Shown: positions 57,815 to 64,000 of the stretch, one piece after another | Layout: each line of letters starts with the position of its first letter | Position numbering within the stretch: position 1 is the stretch's first letter | NCBI RefSeq assembly: GCF_900496995.4 | Contig: NW_024470386.1 | Location: 186,001 to 250,000, forward strand | Direction of reading: 5' to 3' | Source: Aquila chrysaetos chrysaetos | Lineage: Eukaryota > Chordata > Aves > Accipitriformes > Accipitridae | Length of the DNA: 64,000 nucleotides | The notes under the pieces: model-generated | Told to the model about the DNA's origin: nothing | Databases searched by the model: none | What the model saw: the letters and a program-made list of their open reading frames with translations, nothing else | Translations under genes and position numbers: made by a program

Positions 57815-59195
57815 GGAGGTGTTTCCTCCTCCCCCTCCTCCTCCTCCTCTCTGTTCTTCCTCTCCTTCCTCCTCTGGTTCTTTGTCATCCTCCTCCTCTT
57901 CTTCCTCCTTCTGTTCTTCACCCTCTTACTCCTGTTCTTCTTCCTCCTCCTCCTCCTCCTCCTGTTCTTCTTTGTCTTCTTCTTCCTTCTCCTCCTTCCG
58001 TTCCTCCCCTTCCTGGTCTTCCTCCTTCTCTTGTTTCTCCGCCTCCCTCTTCCTGCTCTTCTTCCTCCTCCTTTTCCCCCTCGTCCTCCTTCTCTTCCTC
58101 CTCCTGCTGTTCTTCCTCCTCTTCTTCTTCTTTCTCCTCCTGTTCTTCCTCTGCGTCCTGTTCTTCTGCCTCTTTTTCTTCCTTCTGTTCTTCCTCTTCC
58201 TCCTAGGCTTCTCATTTCTCCTCATCCTCCACCTCCTCTTCTTTCTCCTCCTTTTTTTCTTCCTCCTTCTCCTTTTCTTTAGCCTTCTCCTTTTGCCATT
58301 ATTCCTCCTCTTCCTCTTCTTTCTCCCCTTCCTCCTCTTCCTGTTCTTCCTCCTTCTCCTCCTCCTCTCCTTCTTCTCCTCTTCCTCTTGCCCTTGTTCC
58401 TCCTCTGGCTTTTCTTCCTCCTCCCGTTTCTCTTCCTCCTGTTCATTCTTTTCCTCCATTTCTTTCTCCTCTACTTCCTGTTGTTCCTCCTCTTGTCTTT
58501 CCTTCTTTTCCTTTTTATGTTCTTCCTTGTACTCCTCTTCCTGCTCTTCTTCTTCTTCTGGTTCTTCTTGTTCTTTCTCATCTTACTCATCCTGTTCTTC
58601 CTCAGTTCTTCCTCTTCCCGTTCTTTTCATTTCTCCTCCTTTTTGTCTTCATCCAGTTCTTCCTTCACCTCTTCTTCCTCATTGTCCTTCTCTTTCTCCT
58701 CCTCCTTCTCATACGCCTCTGCTGTTTATCCTTGGCATGTTCATCCTCCTCCTGTTCTTCTTGTTCTTTGTAGTCCTTCTCCTTATACCCCTCCTCCTCC
58801 TCCAACTCATCCTCCTCCTCTTTCCTTCTGGTTTTCTTCTTCCTCTTCCTGTTACTCTGTTATTCTCTTTACCCGCCTGTTCTTTATCCTCCTCCTCCTC
58901 CCCCTGTTCTTTCTGTTCTTTTTCCACCTTCTCCTCTTCTTCTGCTTCCTCCTCTTCCTCCTCCTTCTCCTTCCTTCTCCTCCTTCTCCAGTTCTTCACC
59001 CTCCTTCTACTCCTCCTCTTCATCTTCTTGTACCTTGTATTCCTCTTTGTCTTTCTCCTCTTCATCCTCTTCTTCCTCCTCTTCTTCCTCCTCCTTCTCT
59101 TCCTATTCTGAATTTTCTTCCTGCTATTCCTCCTCCTCCTCTTCTACTTTCTTGTCCCCCTCAGCCTCCTGTCTCCTTTCCTTCTGTTTTTTTGC

Positions 59196-59430
59196 AATGA
59201 ATCATTGAATGGTTTGGGTTGGAAGGGACCTTTAAGGGTCATCTAGTCCAACCCCCCTGCAATGAGCCCCTGCTAGAGGGGGCAACTAGATCAGGTTGCT
59301 CAGAGCTCTGTCCAACCTGACCTTGAATGTTTCCAGGGATGGGGCATCTACCACCTCTCTGGGCAGCCTGTGCCAGTGTTTCACCATCCTCATCATTAAA
59401 AAATTTCTTCCCTATATCCTATATGTATTT
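59196..59430 (-). mobile_element. CR1 LINE 3' end fragment inside the pyrimidine tract
   Basis: AATCATTGAATGGTTTGGG followed by TTGGAAGGGACC and a tail to about 59430 (TCATCATTAAAAAATTTCTTC), the reverse complement of the avian CR1 3' end. Well preserved compared with the other CR1 pieces here. Confidence 0.9.
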
Positions 59431-60640
59431 CCTCTCCTCCTCCTCCTCCTCCTGGTCAGCCTCCTCCTCCTCCTCCTGGTCAGCCTTCTCCTCCTCCTCC
59501 TGGTCAGCCTTCTCCTCCTCCTCCTGGTCAGCCTTCTCCACCTCCTCCTGGTCAGCCTTCTCCACCTCCTCCTGGTCAGCCTTCTCCACCTCCTCCTGGT
59601 CAGCCTTCTCCACCTCCTCCTGGTCAGCCTTCTCCACCTCCTCCTGGTCAGCCTTCTCCACCTCCTCGTCAGCCTTCTCCACCTCCTCCTGGTCAGCCTT
59701 CTCCTTCTCCTCCTGGTCAGCCTCCTCCTGGTCAGCCTCCTCCTTCTCCTCCTGGTCAGCCTCCTCCTGGTCAGCCTCCTCCTCCTCCTCCTGGTCAGCC
59801 TCCTCCTCCTGGTCAGCCTCCTCTTCTTCCGCCTCCTCCTTCTCCTCTTCTTCCGCCTCCTCCTTCTCTTCCTCTTCCGTCTCCTCCTGGTTAGCCTTCT
59901 CCTCCTCCTCTTCCACCTTCTCCTCCTCCTCTTCCGCCTTCTCCTCCTCCTCTTCCGCCTTCTCCTCCTGGTCAGCCTTCTCCTGGTCAGCCTTCTCCTT
60001 CTCCTCCTGGTCAGCCTCCTCCTTCTCCTCCTCTTCCGCCTTCTCCTCCTCTTCCGCCTTCTCCTCCTCTTCCGCCTTCTCCTCCTCTTCCGCCTTCTCC
60101 TCCTCTTCCGCCTTCTCCTCCTCTTCCGCCTTCTCCTCCTCTTCCGCCTTCTCCTCCTCTTCCGCCTTGTCCGGGTCAGCCTTCTCCGGGTCAGCCTTCT
60201 CCGGGTCAGCCTTCTCCTGGTCAGGCTCCTCCTGGTCAGCCTCCTCCTCTTCCGCCTCCTCCTGGTCAGCCTCCTCCTTCTCCTTCTCCTCCTCTTACGC
60301 CTCCTCCTGGTCAGCCTCCTCCTCCTGGTCAGCCTTCTCCTTCTCCGCCTGGTCAGCCTTCTCCGCCTCCTCCTTCTCCTCCTGGTCAGCCTCCTCCTTC
60401 TCCTCCTGGTCAGCCTCCTCCTGGTCAGCCTCCCCCTTCTCCTCCTGGTCAGCCTCCTCCTGGTCAGCCTCCTCCGCCTCCTCATCTTCCGCCTCCTGCT
60501 GGTCAGCCTCCTGCTGGTCAGCCTTCTCCTGATTATCCTCCTCCTTCTTCTCCTGGTCAGCCTTCTCCTGGTCAGCCTTCTCCTTCTCCTCATCATCCTT
60601 CTCCTCCTCTTCTGCCTCCTCCTGGTCAGCCTTCTCCTTC
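59431..60640. repeat. 24 bp / 18 bp minisatellite in the pyrimidine tract
   Basis: Core unit CTTCTCCACCTCCTCCTGG plus TCAGC (24 bp, GGTCAG junction) in tandem, with more than twenty GGTCAG junctions. At about 60030-60165 the array switches to an 18 bp unit, CTTCCGCCTTCTCCTCCT, repeated about eight times. Units are multiples of 3, so frames stay open on both strands; no protein is implied. Confidence 0.9.
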
Positions 60641-62019
60641 TCCTCATCCTCCTTCTCCTCCTTCTCTTCTTCCACTTTTTCCTTGTCATCTTCCTCCTCC
60701 TCTTCTGCCTCCTCCTCCTTCTCCTCATCCTCCTCCTTCTCCTCCTGTTTCTTCCACTTTTTCCTTGTCCTCTTCCTCCTCCTATTCTGCCTCCTCCTGG
60801 TCAGCCTTCTCCTTCTCCTCATCCTCCTTCTCCTCCTTCTCTTCTTCCACTTTTTCCTTGTCATCTTCCTCCTCCTCTTCTGCCTTCTCCTTCTCATCCT
60901 CCTCCTCCTTCTCTTCTTCCACTTTTTTCCTTGTCATCTTCCTCCTCCTCTTCTTCTCCTCCTTCTCCTCCTCTCTCCTTCTCTCCCTTCTCTTCTTTCC
61001 CCTTTTTCCTGTTTTCATCTTCCTCCTCCTCTTCCCCTCCTCCTCCCTCCCTTCTCCTCCTTCTCTTCTCTTCCCTTTTTCCTTGTTCTCATCTTCCTTC
61101 TCCTCTCCTCCTTCCTCCTTCTCCTTCTCCTCCTCCTCCTTCTCCTCCTCCTCCTTCTCCTCATCCTCCTTCTCCTGTCAGCCTTCTTCTCCTCTCCTCC
61201 TCCCCTCCTCTTCTTCCTCGTCCTGGTCAGTCTTCTCCTCTCCATCCTCCTTCTCCTCCTCTTCTGCCTCGTCCTGGTCAGTCTTCTCCTTCTCTCATCC
61301 TCCTCCTCCTTCTCTTCTTCCACTTTTTGCTTGTCATCTTCCTCCTCCTCTTCCGCCTCCTCCTCCTCCTCCTTCTCTTCTTCCACTTTTTCCTTGTCAT
61401 CTTCCTCCTCCTCTTCCGCCTCCTCCTCCTCCTCATCCTCCTTCTCTTCCATATCCTCTTCCCCGATTTTTCCTTGTCATCTTCCTCCTCCTCCTCATCA
61501 TCCTCCTTCTCCTCATCCTCCTTCTCCTCATCCTCCTTCTTCCCAACTTTTCCTATGTCTCTTCCTCCCCTCTTTCCACCTCTGTCCTGGTCACCTTTCT
61601 CATTCTACTCATCCTTTCGTTCTCACATCTTCCTCATCTACTATTTCTTCTCTTCTCCTCTTATTTTGCCTCTTATTTCTCCTCCTTCTTTTTTTTCCCA
61701 CCTCCTTTTCCTCCCCTCCTCCTCCTCCTTTTCCTGTTGTTTTTAGTGTTCTCCTCCTTTTTTTCTCTTATTCACTGCTTTTTTTTCTTCTTCCCCTCCT
61801 CCTTCTGCTCCGTTCTTCTCCTCTTCTCCTTCTTCTCCTCTGTCCTTTCCATCTTCTCTTCATGCTCCTTTTTTTTTTACAGCTCTTCCTTCTACTGTTC
61901 CTCTACCTCATATTTATCCTGTCCCTCTTGTTCCTCTTCAACTTGTCACCCTGCTACTCCTACTCCTCCTCTTCCTCCTCTTCTTCCTCCTTTTCCCTTC
62001 TAGCTTTTGGAACCTCCCA

Positions 62020-63450
62020 GAAATGGAGATTCCCATCTTAGTGGTTTTCTTCTTGGTCTGGTTTGCGACCGTGATGGAGAACCCCTCACTGTTCTGCTGG
62101 TGCTGGCTGACTAGCATCTCCAGTCCTCCTGGAGGACATGGATGTCTCCTCCCACCTGATGGCCTGCTCCCCCCTCCCAGCTTTCCGAATGGGCAGCAGC
62201 CCATTTCTGCAGGGAGTGCACAGAAGAGTTTTGTAACTTCAGTTTTCTGGCCTGTGGGGAATGTTATCTCCAGGCAGGGGTTGGAGATACGGTTGATATT
62301 TTGCAATATGGAAACTTCTGCACTTCAGCCCAGTAGAAAATGCCACTCTCGGCTTTAAGCCAAGAGCCGGATATGAACAAAATGTGAAGCTGGCATCTGT
62401 GCTGGCTTTGGCTGGGGTAGAGTTAATGTTCTTCACAGGAGCTAGTATGGGGCTGTGTTTTGGATTTGTGCTGGAAACAGTGTTGATAATACAGGGATGT
62501 TTTTGTTATTGCTGAGCAGTGCTTACACAGCCAAGGCCTTTTCTGCTTCTCATACCACCCGCCAGCAGGTAGGCTGGGGGTGCTCAAAAAGTTGGGACGA
62601 GACACAGCCGGGACAAGCTGACCCCAACTGACCAAAGGGATATTCCATACCATACGATGTCATGCTCAGCAATAAAACTAGGGGGAAGGTTGGCCAGGGG
62701 GCTGCAGCTCGGGGCTTGGCTGGGCATCGGTCGCTTGGTGGTGAGCAGTTGTTTCATTTGCATCCACTTGTCTTTCTTGGGTTTTATTTCTCTCTCTTTG
62801 TTATTTTCCTTTTCATTACAATTTATTATTATTACTATTTTATTTTATTTCAATTATTAAACTGTTCTTATCTCAACCCACTAGTTTTCTCACTCTTTAC
62901 CCTTGCAATTCTCTTCCCCCCATCCCGCGAAGGAGGGGAGTGAGCAAGCGGCTGTGTGGTGCTTAGTTGCTGGCTGGTGTTAAACCATGACAGCATCCTA
63001 ACGGAGTGTTTCTATCACAACTAACTTCTTGTGTGGCGAATGAAATTTACCAATTCTTGTCTCGTCTCATGGTAATCCTTCATCATCATCCTGTGATGAT
63101 ACTACACTGGCCGCACCGCCGAGTTCTCCGTAGATCCTCTCTTCACATTTCTGCAGCTTCTGGCATCTTACAGCTACATCCTTTCCTCCACTCTGAAAAT
63201 CTCTTTTGGTACCAGGAAGCAAAAAGATGCTTACGCCTGCTCCTCTCATCTGATCGCTGTTTGGTGTCACAGTTGTACACAGGACTTTAACATTGTGTGT
63301 TGCTTAGCAGATGCTATCAGAGTAGGGAACACAAACACAATAGGCTCTGTTTTCTACACTCTTTACATCTTTCTTCACTCCCCTCATCTACAGCCTGAGG
63401 GGCAGAGAGCTCAAAGTGTCGGTCACACAAGTCTTCTCTAAGCATACGGA
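62020..63450 (+). pseudogene. Olfactory receptor relic, heavily decayed, next to and probably split by an LTR
   Basis: The best-supported part is 63340-63430, which reads in one frame as FFTPLIYSLRGRELKVSV, the typical odorant-receptor TM7 end (PLIYSLRN-like). Upstream (63120-63220) comes SYSYILSSTLKIS, like the receptor TM5 to intracellular loop. Before the LTR, 62023-62090 encodes a hydrophobic segment (ILVVFFLVWFATVMENPSLF) resembling TM1. Stops and frame changes are numerous, and the middle of the receptor is missing. The TM7 call is fairly secure; the upstream part is tentative. It differs from the family 14 copy at 15.6 kb. Confidence 0.5.
62398..62992 (+). mobile_element. Solo LTR with perfect 5 bp target-site duplication
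   Basis: 595 bp from TGTGCTGGCT to AACCATGACA, flanked by GCATC at 62393-62397 and 62993-62997. It shares CCAAAGGGATATTCCATACC and the terminal GGTGTTAAACCATGACA-type end with the LTR at 41.75 kb. No internal genes remain, so it arose by LTR-LTR recombination. Confidence 0.92.
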
Positions 63451-64000
63451 TCTCATTGGCATCCCAACCAAAGTTGACTGGGTGGAAGAGGCATCTAAGC
63501 TGCTTCTTCTTTGTGCCTTTAGAGATTCCTAGAGAATTCTGAGGTGGGCAGTGGAGAGAATAGACCTTTTTTTGATGGTGTCTGTTGTCTCATTGCTTAC
63601 AGAAGCTCTAAATCCCCACCGTCTTCACCAGTCCTAGCTCGAGGTTAAAGCTAACCGTGTGGACAAAGTGAGAAAGTGTTGGAGAGGGCAGACCACGAAA
63701 GCAGAAAACTAGTTGGCCTAGTGTTAAAGTAGCGAGACAATAAAGGGAAAAACTACCAGACAAAAGACAGGAAAGCGAAGCGTTGGGATAAAAGGGTGAA
63801 GGAGGGAATAGAAGGTACAGCTGTTACTGAGCTGGGGATGCCTGGGGGTCCCAGTCAGAAGCACTGTACCTGCTCCGTGCAGCCTGCAGCAAGACAAGAA
63901 ACCCTTGTTTCAGAGAAACGCAAGAAACGCAAGAAAGACTTGTGTAGTCTGAGGATGGCATGCCTTTTGGATGTGGTGACTGGTTAACTGGTCACCCTCC
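63451..64000. other. No gene recognised at the right edge
   Basis: Downstream flank of the OR relic. No coding or repeat feature could be identified. Confidence 0.5.

Larger units (their letters stand above)
57815..62005. repeat. 4 kb pyrimidine-rich low-complexity tract
   Basis: The plus strand is almost entirely C and T in CTT, CCT and TCC mixtures, and the minus strand is the matching GA-rich purine strand. A CR1 fragment (59196-59430) and a GGTCAG-containing minisatellite (59431-60640) interrupt it. Long open frames on both strands (up to 816 codons) are compositional artefacts. Mirror-like polypurine/polypyrimidine DNA of this length can form triplex (H-DNA) structures and is hard to assemble. 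Confidence 0.95.

Noticed and set aside
59296-61746. 816-codon open frame, plus strand, and arginine/glutamate-rich frames of >400 codons on the minus strand
   Set aside because: They lie in pyrimidine-rich low-complexity DNA and a 24 bp minisatellite; repeat units divisible by 3 keep all frames open. No domain, splice site or promoter.

Overview
The window is vertebrate nuclear DNA, almost certainly from a bird. It carries CR1 LINE fragments with the avian-type 3' end, solo LTRs and a gammaretrovirus-like endogenous retrovirus (ERV), olfactory-receptor (OR) relics of the bird-expanded family 14 type, and spliced genes of the maestro HEAT-like repeat (MROH) family, which is multicopy in birds. 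There are no bacterial features. One run of 500 N (11251-11750) marks an assembly gap.

Layout. (1) 1-10737, minus strand: an MROH gene copy (A) running off the left edge, with many small frame-disrupting indels. (2) 11251-22576: the spacer, with the gap, two minus-strand CR1 pieces, an OR family 14 pseudogene, a plus-strand CR1 reverse-transcriptase relic and a tRNA-Asn gene. (3) 22577-31428, plus strand: a second MROH copy (B), the mirror image of A. A 1-8230 pairs with B 22577-30479, so the two form a large inverted duplication around a 14.3 kb spacer. B starts inside an exon, lacks one internal exon and ends in an unrelated 3' exon. (4) 31500-33800: a CCAAT-box tandem array and a solo LTR nested inside an older solo LTR, each with a perfect 5 bp target-site duplication (TSD). 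(5) 35091-37618: an intronless RIM-binding-protein-like retrocopy (coiled coil plus one SH3) behind a 53 bp tandem repeat carrying CArG/TATA-like boxes. (6) 38500-46500: paralogous blocks already seen in the spacer, including a second tRNA-Asn-like copy with a damaged T loop, plus LTRs. (7) About 47270-55707: a 5'-truncated ERV with gag, pro-pol, env and 3' LTR. Its eight internal in-frame stops are all TGA, and a short cysteine-rich open frame lies between pol and env. (8) 55720-57300: GC-rich sequence of unknown role. (9) 57815-62005: a 4 kb pyrimidine-rich low-complexity tract containing a 24 bp minisatellite and a CR1 fragment. (10) 62020-63450: an OR relic next to and probably split by a solo LTR with a 5 bp TSD.

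No cooperating gene set is visible. The region looks like a duplication-prone, retroelement-rich cluster. The MROH copies and the RIM-binding-protein-like retrocopy are the host genes closest to intact. All calls rest on reading the sequence and on family knowledge; no database search was run.
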